The position numbers and the translations under genes were made by a program. From positions 310,001 to 374,000 of the forward strand of contig JADWQD010000012.1 of the NCBI GenBank assembly GCA_016110215.1: a DNA stretch of 64,000 nt, in the 5' to 3' direction. This DNA comes from Capronia americana. Its lineage: Eukaryota; Ascomycota; Eurotiomycetes; Chaetothyriales; Herpotrichiellaceae. A model generated the notes under the pieces. The model ran no database searches. It was not told where the DNA came from and was given only the letters and a program-made list of their open reading frames with translations. Below, in pieces: positions 22,242 through 33,184 of this stretch; position 1 is the first letter of the stretch; every line of letters begins with the position of its first letter.

Positions 22242-23114
22242 CTTCAATCACACAGCTGTTAGAACTTGTTAACACTTTGCCCAGCAAACAGACACGGAGC
22301 TGCTCAGAAACATGAGATACTCTCAATTCCAGAGAAGAACGTGCTGAGTTTGCAAAGGCTTGCGGCGACGGCAATCATCGCAAAGGTGTCATAAGTCGTA
22401 CGGCTCGCCCTGCACCCTTTTTTGCAATGCCATGCTTGGATTGAGGTGATCGCCCTGACAGAAACCACGGAAGGTTGAACTTGGTCCCACTTGAAATCCT
22501 TGCTGTATTGCCAAACAGAATGTAGGCTACGTGTCATTACAATGTGGGGGAGTAGAGGGGGGCGGACACCACTTCGCTGATCGCAGTGTCCCCGTACCCG
22601 CCAGCGGAATGCATTGCATCTGAGGTTCGTCAAGGTCGTGCAAGGTTGACACTCGTATCCGGAATCGGTAGTGGTCAGCTTTCGCGATGGGTGCGGTCCT
22701 CGTGTTCGGAAATGCCCCGCGGACGCTCTGCCCAATCATCAACAAAGGAGCTAGCATTCAGGCCGCCGAGTCATGCACCGCCGCCAAGCTTTTGGTAAGC
22801 GAGTAAGGTCACGTGGGTCAGGATCTCGACTTAGCAAACTTCACCCAGCTGTCATCGACTCACTGATGCAGTTATTTCCAGCTGTTTCGGACAAGCTCAA
22901 CGAAGGAAGGCTAACAGGTTAAAATCGGCTATACTATCATGCGCGATGGTTTTGAACGCGTTCCGCCCAGTGTGGACTGTCTGGGCAACAGAGCATCTGA
23001 GGTCCTTTCCAGCGACCAAGCTCCATTGCTGTGATGTCTGCTCATTAGGTTTCATTCTCTCCTTCTCGAAATTGGCTTCCAGGCATCGTCACTTCTCCTG
23101 ATACTGCCGCGATC
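22242..23114. promoter_or_regulatory. Divergent promoter region (UstYa 2 / sedolisin)
   Basis: An 873-nt stretch between two divergent genes. Overlapping minus-strand open frames at 22304-22757 show no recognisable domain. Confidence 0.45.
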
Positions 23115-25108
23115 ATGGCCTTCAGAGCAGCATTTTGTCTCCTCTTCAGCCTCTTCATGGTCGGTGTAGATGCAGCCGCAGGCGCATGGGCAGAGTTTGT
23201 CGTCAAGGAAGAACATCCGGTGCCTCGAGGATGGGTGCCAGTGGGATTTCCAGATCAAGACCATAAATTGGTTCTCCAGATCGGCTTGGAGCAAGCAAAT
23301 CTCTCTGCTCTCGAGGAGCGGCTGTGGGAAGGTGTGTTGTTCAATTCTGCGACGTGGCCGCGAGTATACTGACAGTCACGTAGTGTCCGATCCTTTTAGC
23401 GTGAAGTATGGACAATATCCTTCGAAGCAAGAGGTTGAAGCGCTGGTTGCCCCGTCCCCGGAGACGATATCTGCCGTCACTACTTGGCTCCAGGACAATG
23501 GAGTGGCGCCTCGGGACTACACGTTCAGTCCCGGGCAAGACTGGGTTTATGCGACTTTGCCCGTCTCAGCTGTCGAACCATTGCTCAATACGACCTACAG
23601 GTCATTTACTCGTGATGGTGCGATCCTGGTTCGAACGACAAAATGGTCGCTTCCACGATCCCTGATCAGCCACATCACGACCATTCAGCCTACGACGGCT
23701 TGGCTGAAGCATCCATCCGAACACGCTCCACGAGCAACCGGTCAGCATCTCAAAGACACGGCGCAGTCTAGTCCGCATCTCGCGAGATCTCAGCTCTCGC
23801 AAGCGAACATCACAGCGATCCGGTCGGCGTGCAATTTCTCAGCCGTTGCCCCCAAGTGTTTGCGAACTCTCTACAATACCATAGACTACGTCCCACAAGT
23901 CCCCGACAAGCACAGCATCGGCATCGCGAACTTCCTCGGCCAGACCAATAACCGCTCCGACATCCGAGCATTCCTCCAACATTACCGACCCGATGCAGTG
24001 GACGGGGCGGCAACCTTCCGGCAAATTTCCATTGCTGGAGGAACGCTGCAGCAATCGCCCAACAACCAGAGTCAAATGGAGAGAGCAGTCGGTACAGAAG
24101 GCAACCTCGACGCCGAGGTAACAATAGGCATGAGCTATCCGATCCCGATGACCTCATACAGCACTGGTGGCAGCCCGGCCTTCACCCCCGACGTCGGGAC
24201 TCCGTCAAACACGAATGAACCATACCTGGCCTGGGTGCAGTGGTTGTTGAACCAGACTTCTCTCCCCTCCGTCATTAGCATCTCATACGCGGACGACGAG
24301 CAGACAGTCCCTTACTCGTATGCCCAAGCGGTGTGCCGATCCTTTGCGCAACTGGGTGTCCGCGGGATCACGCTCGTCGCCGCCACCGGCGACCACGGAG
24401 TTGGTGCATCCCAAACCTGCGTCTCCAATGGGAACAACAGTACGAGGAGATTCCTCCCCGCTTTCCCCGCCAGTTGCCCTTACCTGACAACCGTCGGTGC
24501 GACCCGCGACTACCCCGAAGTTGTGGCCGTCAACCCGGCGACAGGGTTCGCCAGCGGCAGTGGCTTCTCGAATTACTTCCCCCGCCCGGCGTATCAAGAC
24601 GCTGTAGTCCCGCCGTACATTGCCAGCTTGAACAGCTCCTTCGAAGGCCTGTACAACAAATCGGGCCGCGCTTACCCGGACGTGGCAGCACAGGGATATC
24701 ACTATTTGCTCGTGTGGGCGGACAAGCTCTTCTCCGCGGACGGCACCAGCGCTGCAGCTCCTACAGTCGCGGCTCTGCTCTCGCTCGTCAACGACGCGTT
24801 AATTGCGGCGGGGAAGCCGACTCTAGGATTCTTGAACCCGGTACGTGCTTGCTACCAAGAAAATCACTTCCCGTGAACACTTACTTCTGATTGCTATTTG
24901 CATCACTCCCCGTGTACTTAGTCCAGACTGCTAATTGGGTGCCTAGTGGCTATATAAAATGGGACACAAGGCCTTTACCGACGTAGTGGCCGGCTCGAGC
25001 GTCGGATGTAATACAGATGGCTTTCACGCGGGTCCTGGTTGGGACGTGGCCAGTGGATGGGGGACGCCGGATTTCCTGGCCATCAAGAACATGATCATAG
25101 GAAAATGA
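23115..25108 (+). CDS. Secreted sedolisin (S53) tripeptidyl-peptidase-like protease, 611 aa
   Basis: The model is join(23115..23331, 23384..24840, 24947..25108). A signal peptide ends near Ala20. The activation prodomain (about 21-200) includes the ISAVTTWLQDNGV segment. The catalytic domain keeps Glu311 and Asp315 in TEGNLDAEV, oxyanion Asp409 in ATGDHGVG and nucleophile Ser528 in DGTSAAAP. The calcium-binding C-terminus GPGWDVASGWGTPD is completed by the third exon. Sedolisins are acid serine-carboxyl proteases; fungal TPP/SED enzymes release tripeptides from N-termini after prodomain removal. The usual SGDSG oxyanion loop reads TGDHG here. The gene lies in the middle of six UstYa-type genes, so a role in precursor trimming is an attractive inference, but general secreted proteolysis fits the protein equally well. 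Confidence 0.93.
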
Positions 25109-25259
25109 TAGAGTGTGTTTCATAACGCAGAGACGCCATGCCATCTACTTCTAATGCTTGTTGATCGTGAAGTGCAGTGAGTGATTTTCATGCATGAACA
25201 AGACGCGAATAGGGGTATCATCTCCCACTCTAACTCTATCTATATAACTCTCTTCCAGT

Positions 25260-26149
25260 TTATCCATCCTCCACCTCCCATTCCCTCGTCCACTCAAGCA
25301 ATCTCTCCCAACTCACACACTGATGCTCGGTCCCAAACCCCGTCACTCCGCCCGAGTCCAGCTTGGCGACCTCGACCGTCACATCCGGCCGACACATCAG
25401 CGTCAACCTCAACAACTCGATACAATGATTCACATGCACGGGCGACAACATGTGTGGCATCTCGGCGCCCACGATCTTGGTCCCGTTCTTCGACGCGTCG
25501 TATAGCAGCCACCAACTCTTCCAGAGGCCTTCCTATGTCGTCGTCAGAAACGGGAGGAATGTGCGGAGTGTCTCAATGCTCTAAATGCTCTCAACGCTCG
25601 AAAATTCGACGAGAGAAAACTTTATGTATGTACTCACCAAACAATGTAACTGGTGGAACACGGCAAACACGGATTTCCTGCCCGTCGAGAGGTCCGGGTG
25701 CGCGAAGAACCCGCCCTGCTCGGGCATCAGGGTCTTCCACGCGTCTTGTCTCGCGGGAGTTGGTCTGCCGATGAATGTCTCGTTACCGTCGAAGACTCGC
25801 GGTGCCAATTCGACTGTGTGTGCGCCAGCGGGGCAGAGCAGAGTTAGTTAGTGCCGCCTGACTGAGTGATTCGGTGGGCAAAGGGCCCGTTAATGAAGGA
25901 TGCAATCATGAAGGACTTACGCCCAACTTCGCGCCACACGGGCGAGATGGTCGAACGTCTGCCCAGCTCGAACATCGCGGCTGCCAATACCGTGCCCGTC
26001 AGTGCGAGGATGGCGACGCGGAGGAGTGTCGTCCATCGTCGTTCGATGACGACGACGACGTTGTCGTGCCGGTCACGCGGGGGAGGGAAGGGCTGCGGTG
26101 GTAGAGCCGTGTATTCATGTTGTTGTGACTTGAGGGCCTTGAGCCACAT
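25260..26149 (-). CDS. UstYa-family (DUF3328) oxidase-like protein 3, 225 aa
   Basis: The model is complement(join(25260..25532, 25638..25813, 25921..26149)). It is shorter than the neighbours. A cytosolic head with YTALPPQPFPPP is followed by a membrane span at about 41-60. The motifs are HQLHC at 130-134 and HVNHC at 168-172, followed by IELLRLTLMC, and a late HQCVSWERLLEWTREW block. The second intron falls one residue after the first HxxHC in phase 0, as in the gene at 16640. The membrane-proximal region between span and first motif is reduced. The 3' end lies 151 nt from the sedolisin stop codon, in convergent orientation. Confidence 0.87.
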
Positions 26150-27746
26150 GGTTGTGGTTTGGATGGTAGTCTCTAACTAAGGCTTGTGGCTGCTCGACGG
26201 GTGATGAAACAGCGAGGCGAGTGAGCGAGCGAGCGAGGAAAGAGAGGGAGGAGGCAATGTGAGAGGAAAGGGGGAAGGGAGGTGCGCGCACACTCCCAAC
26301 TCTTCTGCGAGAGACCTCCCTGATCGTGATGAGATGAGCCATCCCACCTTGCACTTTCTGAGAAAGGTGTTGTACTGCGTATGTTAGATCGCCCGATGGA
26401 CAGATCCTGTAAGCGTGCGTGTGTGTGTGCTCGCCCGCTTGATTTCCTGCCTCCTTGCACATGCTGGGTACGTCACTCAATTCTAGGTATGTAGGCAAGT
26501 AGGCAAATAGGTGGCTATTCGTGCGTGCGTGCATGCATGCATACATGAGCTCGCTTCGTCCGGCGTCCAATGATCAAGCTACGTACCGTTGTACGCATGA
26601 CTCCGATGTGACGAGTAATGAGCCATGAGTGATGCATTACGATGACTGATGACTGCATCAACACGATGGAAACAAAACTTTTAAGTTCCCACTCGGACCT
26701 TGCATTAAGCGATGCGCTCAGCACATGCCGTAAGAGGGATGCGAGGGTTGTGGAGACTTTCAAGAGGCGAACTCGAGCGGAGATCCAGTCCACACGGTAA
26801 TGTAATGACATAACGGATCGCCCAAGAAAGGTTTCGTACTGTAATGTGTAATCCGTAATGGTGGATACCGTAATCGCCCGCCCTGGTGACAGCCCCTGCC
26901 GTTACCGTTCGCGCCGAGCGGACGAAGCGGGATTGTCGATCGTCGTTCCTCCCCTCCCCTCCCATTCCCGTTGCCCTCGTATTGCATCCACAGTACGTAG
27001 GATTACGGGGTACTCGTAGGATAGCCTGGCTGGCGGGATAATTCGCGTAACACCCAATCAGGGTATACATTGGTGGCTACCTGGCTTGGGTAAGCTCGGT
27101 AAGATACTCCGCAGGCAGGATGGGTAGGACAGGCAGGTTGTACATGCGTGCTTACTGGAGTATTGGTCTGCTCTGCTAAGTTCCTGCTCCGCCTCGCCTC
27201 GCCTTGCGCGATACTCGTAGGATGCTGTGCCACCAGCGCTCACAACCATTCCATTCCTTCCAGGATGCACCGACAGCTTACTTGCGTGCATCCTCATCCC
27301 AGATGGCCCGATGGTGTATTCCCATTGAAGCTACACTGGAGTATGCAGTCTATTGCCATCAGGGAAATGACGGCGATGACAGCAAGAACCGGAAACAGGA
27401 TTCACTTCGGCCCAGAAACTTCACTTCTTACCGTCTGCAGGAGTAGCCGTGGGTCTTTTTCTGGAATCGCAGACAGCCCGAGATTGGAAATGATGTCCCG
27501 TCCAATTTGACACGACTGCTGTGCAGCCTTGGCCGAGGATCGCAATTGTCAAGGCAATCGACGATAATCAAACGACAGGATCGAAGATCGAAGATCAGAG
27601 ACGAAGGAGCATTGGTACCCTTCAGTGTCAGAAGGACTCCCCCCGCGAGACTGGGTATGGCTTCGCTGTCTTCTGTCCTGCTTCACCCACTCGCAAAGGA
27701 AGACATCGAGAGGACGACTCAACTTCCAGCATCGAACCAGAACCAA
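26150..27746. promoter_or_regulatory. Divergent intergenic region between UstYa genes 3 and 4
   Basis: This 1.6-kb stretch has no supported gene. It contains GC-rich low-complexity runs around 26215-26285 and repeated GTACTCGTAGGAT / GATACTCGTAGGAT words near 27010 and 27210. An in-frame upstream ATG at 27657 could extend the next gene by 30 residues. Confidence 0.4.
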
Positions 27747-28581
27747 ATGGCCTTCCCATACCGACAAGACGAATATGACAAGGACGACGAAGTCGAAGAT
27801 GCCTTGCTCCATGGCGCCAGCATGAAGGGATTGTCCAAGCCGGCATCGAGGTGGTTTACCAGCACTTCATCCTCTAGAGCGCTGTGTTCACGACGTCCAA
27901 CGTTGCTCTCGGCGCTAGGCGTCATTTGTCTGGTTGAGTTCTTCATGCTCGCGCATTTACTCTTTCAAGGCGGAACCGCAAAGGTTCAGGATGCGAGGAC
28001 CATCACCTTCACCAGAGACGTCGGCTTTATGAGTCTGGACCACAAGTTCGACCATCAGTGGCACGGTCTTGCGGGCAACTATTCTGGCATCATCTGGAGC
28101 CGTGAAGGGGAATTCGAAACGGGCGGTATAGCCATGTAAGTCAAGCGGCGTGATGGCTGGATATTGCGGAACCACCACTAATGACTGCGGGGGCAGGTTC
28201 CATCAGCTGCATTGCCTGACTGCCATGCGGAACGCGATGCAAGCAGGACTCGAAGGTAGATTGACGGCGGTGGACCAACATGACGATGACCACTGGCCTC
28301 ATTGTATGGATTATTTGCGTCAGGTACGGCGATATCGACCTGACTACTCCCAAAGCTGAGCCTGACTCCAAACCTAGGTCATCATGTGTCGAGCAGACGG
28401 CACAATCGAAAGACCTCGGGAAGCTTTTCGCGACCTGATTGGCGGTGCTGAACGTCGGGTCATTGTGGGCTTCGACGAGCCACGGACCTGCCATGATCCT
28501 TTGCCGCTGTACGGATTGTTGAGAGAAAATGCGGTGTATCCTGAAGCAATTGTAGATCCGCCTGCTGGTAGAATAACATAA
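27747..28581 (+). CDS. UstYa-family (DUF3328) oxidase-like protein 4, 239 aa
   Basis: The model is join(27747..28135, 28197..28323, 28378..28581). The head is acidic (QDEYDKDDEVEDALL), then a membrane span lies at about 52-73. FHQLHC occupies 131-136 and HWPHC 162-166, followed by MDYLRQVIMCRADGTIE and a late RTCHDPLPLYGLL block. The first intron splits the Met codon directly before FHQLHC; the second follows YLRQ. The linker between membrane span and first motif is short and lacks the PS.E.D..W element seen in members 1 and 2. Start choice is uncertain: the ATG at 27657 gives 269 aa. Confidence 0.87.
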
Positions 28582-28966
28582 GCCGGGAAATGGGCTCCCA
28601 ATTGTCAGTAGAGCCGCATGCAGAGGGCTTCCAATCTGGAACTGGAGCCTGTGCAGTGATCAGGCGAATAAGATATGCGTCTCGAAGAGGGATAGGATAT
28701 TCCTAGAGACCTGAAACAGACGCGGGGCATTCGGGCCTATGTTCATCCAGAGGTAATGCTGGGTGCCTACCTTGGAAATGGCGGATCGGGATCGCCTAGT
28801 CAGCATAAGAATAAGACTTCCGCGAGAGCCAATATCCGTGACACCACAGACGGATCTTGTGTCGTGCTAAGATTAATCTCGCCCTTTCTCCCGGTCCACA
28901 TTCAGACTTGTTCTCGAGTCTTGCTTTCTTTTTGGTTGTCGAAGAAGCATATTCCCTTGACCCAAA
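28582..28966. other. Intergenic between co-oriented UstYa-type genes
   Basis: This 385-nt stretch holds the 3' region of the upstream gene and the promoter of the next. No other gene is seen. Confidence 0.4.
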
Positions 28967-29732
28967 ATGACTGCCATCGGATCTTACACGCCAGTTTCAG
29001 CGGACGAGGACGAAACCGACTTCTTTCTGGCCGAGAACTCACATGTCACTAAGCCTCACAACACAATACGTCGCTCAATCATATGCTTCGGCAGTGTGGT
29101 CCTGGCCACGATCGCCCTAATCGGCCTCCTTGTCAGGAGCACGAGTCTGTCTTGCACCGCTCGGCCGTCACCAATGGGAAACCAATTCCTCGCGGCGTCG
29201 ACCGATACGGTCCAACCATGCGGCACCAGCACGGGAGAGGCTCTGCGGAAGGGCTGCATCCTCGATATCATGTCCCGCTCGTGGCTTCCGGCATCGCATT
29301 ATGATGAAGCCCTGACCAGCGCATTCCTCGCAGTCGATGAGTGGGAATGGTGGCCACATGCGGGCGTCAATCAAGAAGGGGAAAAGGTGACCATTCGAGA
29401 CCCGATCCCGCTGAACGACATCACAGATGGATCCTATTCGGGCCCCATCTGGGTCTCCTGGAGGTACCACATGTATCACTGCGTAAGTGGCTAGCTGGCA
29501 ATGGCCGTCTGATTTTTGAAGCCATCATACTAACGCACTGTCGCAGGCATTCATGTGGCGGAAGTTCCACCGCGACTTGTTGGCCGGGAGGATTGTAGAC
29601 GAGTACCTAGCGGCTTATAACCACACAGAACACTGCAGCTCGGTTTTGACGAGAGAGGACGTGGATCTAGATGAAGTCGGGGTGCAACTCGTGGAGAAGT
29701 TCCCTCGATATGTGGATGGGAAGCCTGTGTAG
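28967..29732 (+). CDS. UstYa-like sister-type membrane protein with two HxxHC motifs, 233 aa
   Basis: The model is join(28967..29482, 29547..29732). A short cytosolic head with SYTPVSADEDE precedes a membrane span at about 36-56. The ectodomain reads PCGTSTGEALRKGC, FD-like ILDIMSRSWLP, an acidic EWEWW segment, then RYHMYHCAFMWRKFHR (HxxHC at 168-172) and HTEHC at 198-202. The 64-nt intron lies directly after the first HxxHC, in phase 0. This block order is common in fungal proteins found near DUF3328 genes, and it matches the gene at 18191. The expected third cysteine after SWLP is replaced by Ser/His in SWLPASHYD. Function is inferred only from motif similarity and location. Confidence 0.82.
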
Positions 29733-30533
29733 CTCGCGGACCTTTATTAGCACCATCACTCGGACTGCGAGGACTGAAGGAACCTTGGCGGAGGAGAGAG
29801 CCCATGTGACAGACTTCACACTTCACTTTCACACTTCACTGTTCCCATCCCATATCCAATCAGAAAAAAAAGAGTCTTGATATTTTGCGTCGACCAAAAA
29901 GCACCTCAAATACGCAAAGACCCCCATACCCATTGTGTAGACCTTGCCGCCCGAGCCGGGGTAGGACATTGGAAGAGGCATCAATGAATTGGGCGATACG
30001 TAGCGAGCCGAACCCGACCGATCAATCCAATCCAGGTCTTGATTCAGGGCAAACTACCATCGGGCAGCAGGCGACAAGACCTCGATTGAGATTTCTCCCA
30101 GAGTATCCCCCTCAATCTCGGTCTTGACAGGACAAACTAACACCGGTTAGCAGGCATCAAGACCTTCGACCTCGACTTCGAATCCCACAAACATCAATAT
30201 CTAATTATATCTCACCTGGGTGGTAGAGTAGGCAGTAGGCCGTAGTCGGAAAAACCAGCCCTCGCAAGAGGGTGAGTTTCGCTACCATGAACCAAACACC
30301 CAGTGTTTCATGGCAAGTTTTTGCACCTTGACGGGATGGTTTTTTGCTGCTCTCATATGAATAATGCAGGCAAGCTATCCTAAGGCTCAGTCTATAAAGG
30401 TGCCTAGAAGCCACCGGTAGGCGTAGTGACTTAGAGCTATAGTCAAATAGCTAGATAGCAGCGTACGCAGCAAGTAAAACTAGAATTATCCAACTCTTTC
30501 TGGAAAGAGAAGAGGAGAAGGGCGCCCTAACAT
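29733..30533. other. Intergenic region right of the UstYa block
   Basis: No gene is supported in these 801 nt. Two diverged copies of a roughly 57-bp element lie at about 30033-30090 and 30119-30176. The rest, around 30200-30500, is A/T-richer and shows no open frame of note. Confidence 0.4.
30033..30176. repeat. Diverged direct repeat around GGTCTTGA...GCAGGC..CAAGACC
   Basis: Two copies about 86 bp apart share GGTCTTGA, GG.CAAACTA, AGCAGGC and CAAGACC in the same order. Within each copy GGTCTTG and CAAGACC also form inverted arms. Confidence 0.55.
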
Positions 30534-32412
30534 CTAGCAACTTGCATTGATTTTCTGCTGACCCCTCCTTTCAACTTCAGCTAAATTGCTCCCTTTGTTC
30601 AGGCGGTACCATCCAGCGGCGCACCTGCATTGGCGTTGCGGCCTGGTTCTTCCCAAGTCCTCGGCAAGGTCTCCAAGCTCTGTCTGAGTTCCGTGTACCT
30701 CTATTTGGAGCTGCATGTCAGCGGAACAGGAGAACGGATATTAGAATTTATAGTGAACGCACCGTTGCGGCTAAGTTCTCGGTATAGTCGCAGATACTCT
30801 TCCTCCAGTCCTCGATCTCGAAGAGCTTTTTGTCGACGTCTTCCTGAGAGCTCTCGTCGGGACGGAATCTTGAAAGCCAATCAACCCCGGGACTGATCAG
30901 GTCACTATGAATGTCATTGTAAAGGTCCGCAACTTTCGAAACGAAGAGGAACCTTATTTTGAGTGCGTAGGCACCATCCAGAATTGCCTGCGAGGCGTGG
31001 GTTAGCGACCTGAGCTTTCCTTTAGTGAAACTGAATACCGTACCTTTTTGATATCAGGGTCTGCTCGGTCTTCCCTGTGAGTAGCTGGTTCGAGCGTGAG
31101 GTTCTTCCCGCTATCTGCATTAATGACCATCTTCTGAAGCTTGATCAACAATGTCAAGAACGTGTCGACGCGCTGTTGTAACTTATCCAGTCGTCCGAGT
31201 ACTTGCTTCACAATACCGGCGACTTCGACCTGGAAAAGATGGGTCAGCCGCTTCATCGTGTGGATGTGCCAATGGAAAGCCCTACAATGGACAGAGCTTC
31301 ACCGGAAAGGTCTTCTAGTATGTGTCTCAAAGCCGAAGCCTCTCGTTCCAAGCGTTGAACATTTGACTTTTTGTCTTGTGCCATAGATGCAAGAATAAAA
31401 TATTCGACACTCAGCGCTACGCAGGCGGATAGAACCACTGGCGCAGTCACTCCTACGCTCGCAGCGCTTGCTAATACTGCACCTGCTCCAGTCATGGTCA
31501 CTGTGTTGCCGAGGGACATCAGTCTGTGTCAAGGAACTCAATGTGCGACTTACTTGGTATTCCGCTGGTAAGACTTTGAAAAAATCTCAAGCCTTTCCCC
31601 ATCTGCGACTCAAACTCTTCCAGTTCTCGCCTCTTTGCCTCCATTTCTTCTTGATTCTGGCTTCTCTCCAGCTCACATTCTCTGAGTCTATCCTTGTTTG
31701 TCTTGCGTTTCTGCTCATTTGCCGCTAAAATTACAGTCAGCCGAGTCTCGGTGCTGAGGGCCAGAAGGGGTTGAGTGACCGTATTCATGGTTCAAGGCAC
31801 CCAGAATGTTCTGTGTGAGTTCCCTCCACGCCTCGAAATCTTTTCTAACATCTGTCAAAATATTGACAGATTCTGTTGAAGTGTCAATGCTATCGGATAT
31901 GTAGCGTTTAAGTTGCCGATCTCGGGCTTCCGACTGATTTGGATCGAGGTACTTCATCATCGACTCAATCTGCAAATGTTGTCAGACATAGGATAACATG
32001 TTTCAAAAGCCTGCTAGCGGCATCGAACTCACCAAGCCACCAGGTCCTCCTAGCTTACTAGCCAAGACGCAGACGTCCTCCATTCTTTCTCCAGTCCTTT
32101 TGAAGGTATCGATCCCAACTGCAGCGCAGTCCCTCATGTCTGCGTAGAGCTTCCCATATCTTGTACAAAATATTTCAGTAAGCTTGACACACGAGGGCTT
32201 GGACTTGCTTAGCGCACATACTTTACGCCTGGACCCGACAAGTCAAGGGCCATAGTCTCCCGCTTGGAGACAACCAACAGTGCTTCAGCCAAGATGAGAA
32301 TACAATCAGGAGCAGCTTTGAGATTGAGTTGCCATTCACGAGCGCCAAACTGCTTTTGCAAATCGGAATGGGCTTGTAAGGAGTAGAAATTGGCGTCTGT
32401 GGAACCAGACAT
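30534..32412 (-). CDS. Eight-exon helical protein with central hydrophobic hairpin (alpha-pore-former-like architecture), 486 aa
   Basis: The model is complement(join(30534..30710, 30763..30987, 31044..31229, 31286..31500, 31554..31724, 31801..31969, 32033..32159, 32222..32412)). All seven introns are 52-76 nt with GT-AG ends, and the frame closes throughout. The predicted protein is almost entirely helical: a first half with long amphipathic helices, a strongly charged coiled coil around residues 163-215, then a Gly/Ala/Val-rich hydrophobic stretch of about 40 residues (roughly 222-260) that can form a membrane hairpin, and a second helical half with Leu-heptad runs. That order resembles the HBL/Nhe/ClyA type of alpha-helical pore-formers, and fungal proteins with a haemolytic-enterotoxin-like domain are known. 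The match here is architectural only. No signal peptide is present. A longer start at 32502 is possible. It diverges from the Clr5-domain gene. Confidence 0.65.
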
Positions 32413-33184
32413 GCTGAAGGATACGAGAGCGACGAACCTGTTCGAGTCCGATCCAAACACGCTCGAAAGGAAAAGTTTTTGCAGGAGAGGAATTGAATTC
32501 ATGTCTGAGCCAGGATTATACACATTTATACCTTTCTAAAGGCATCCATGTTGGCGAAAATGGGCATGCGCTTGGAGAAGTCGAGTGTCGCAGTCTGGGG
32601 CTCAACTTCCTCCTTTCTCGCCCCATGGATGTGATATTATGCGCGTCGAGCTTACTAACGTCAATTTGTAGGGCCGAGCTAGCAAAAGTACTCCTTGGCT
32701 CTGCAATGCGAAAGGAACTCACTTTCATTAGCTCGCTTATGACTTGACTGCATTAGTTGTGTCACCCCAAATGACCGTTCTGCGTCCAGAGGAGCCAAAC
32801 ACAGCTTGAGAATACGATTGTCGAATCAACTCACGGAGACAGTGCTGCGTCCGAGTCAAGTGTGAGTCATGTTAGTTCCTGTATGTTCTCGATGATCGCC
32901 GCCGAATGGCCAAACCTTCGCTGTCACTACTCCCTGTGCGGCTGGGTAATTCGTCTTCTCAACGTGGGGAAGCAGAGAGTGCATAGAAAGCCATATCAGC
33001 GATGATAAATAGTGGTCGAAGTCTACAAGAAAGGTTCCCCCTCCCCTGACATCTCCATCCCAGCGTGCTCCTTGATTCAACAGCGTATCATTCTGCCAAA
33101 ATCGTCTTCAAGTCTTAAGTGGTGGCTTGCATTGCACCACTACTTAAGTGAACTTGCTGCCTACATCTCCAGACCACGCTTGCA
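32413..33184. promoter_or_regulatory. Divergent promoter region (helical hairpin protein / Clr5-domain gene)
   Basis: 772 nt between divergent starts. A few in-frame upstream codons could extend the minus-strand gene to 32502. No further gene is seen. Confidence 0.4.

Noticed and set aside
27507..27746. 80-residue N-terminal extension of the UstYa gene at 27747
   Set aside because: Sequence before the second or third Met is basic and unlike the acidic heads of UstYa proteins; kept only as an alternative start at 27657.
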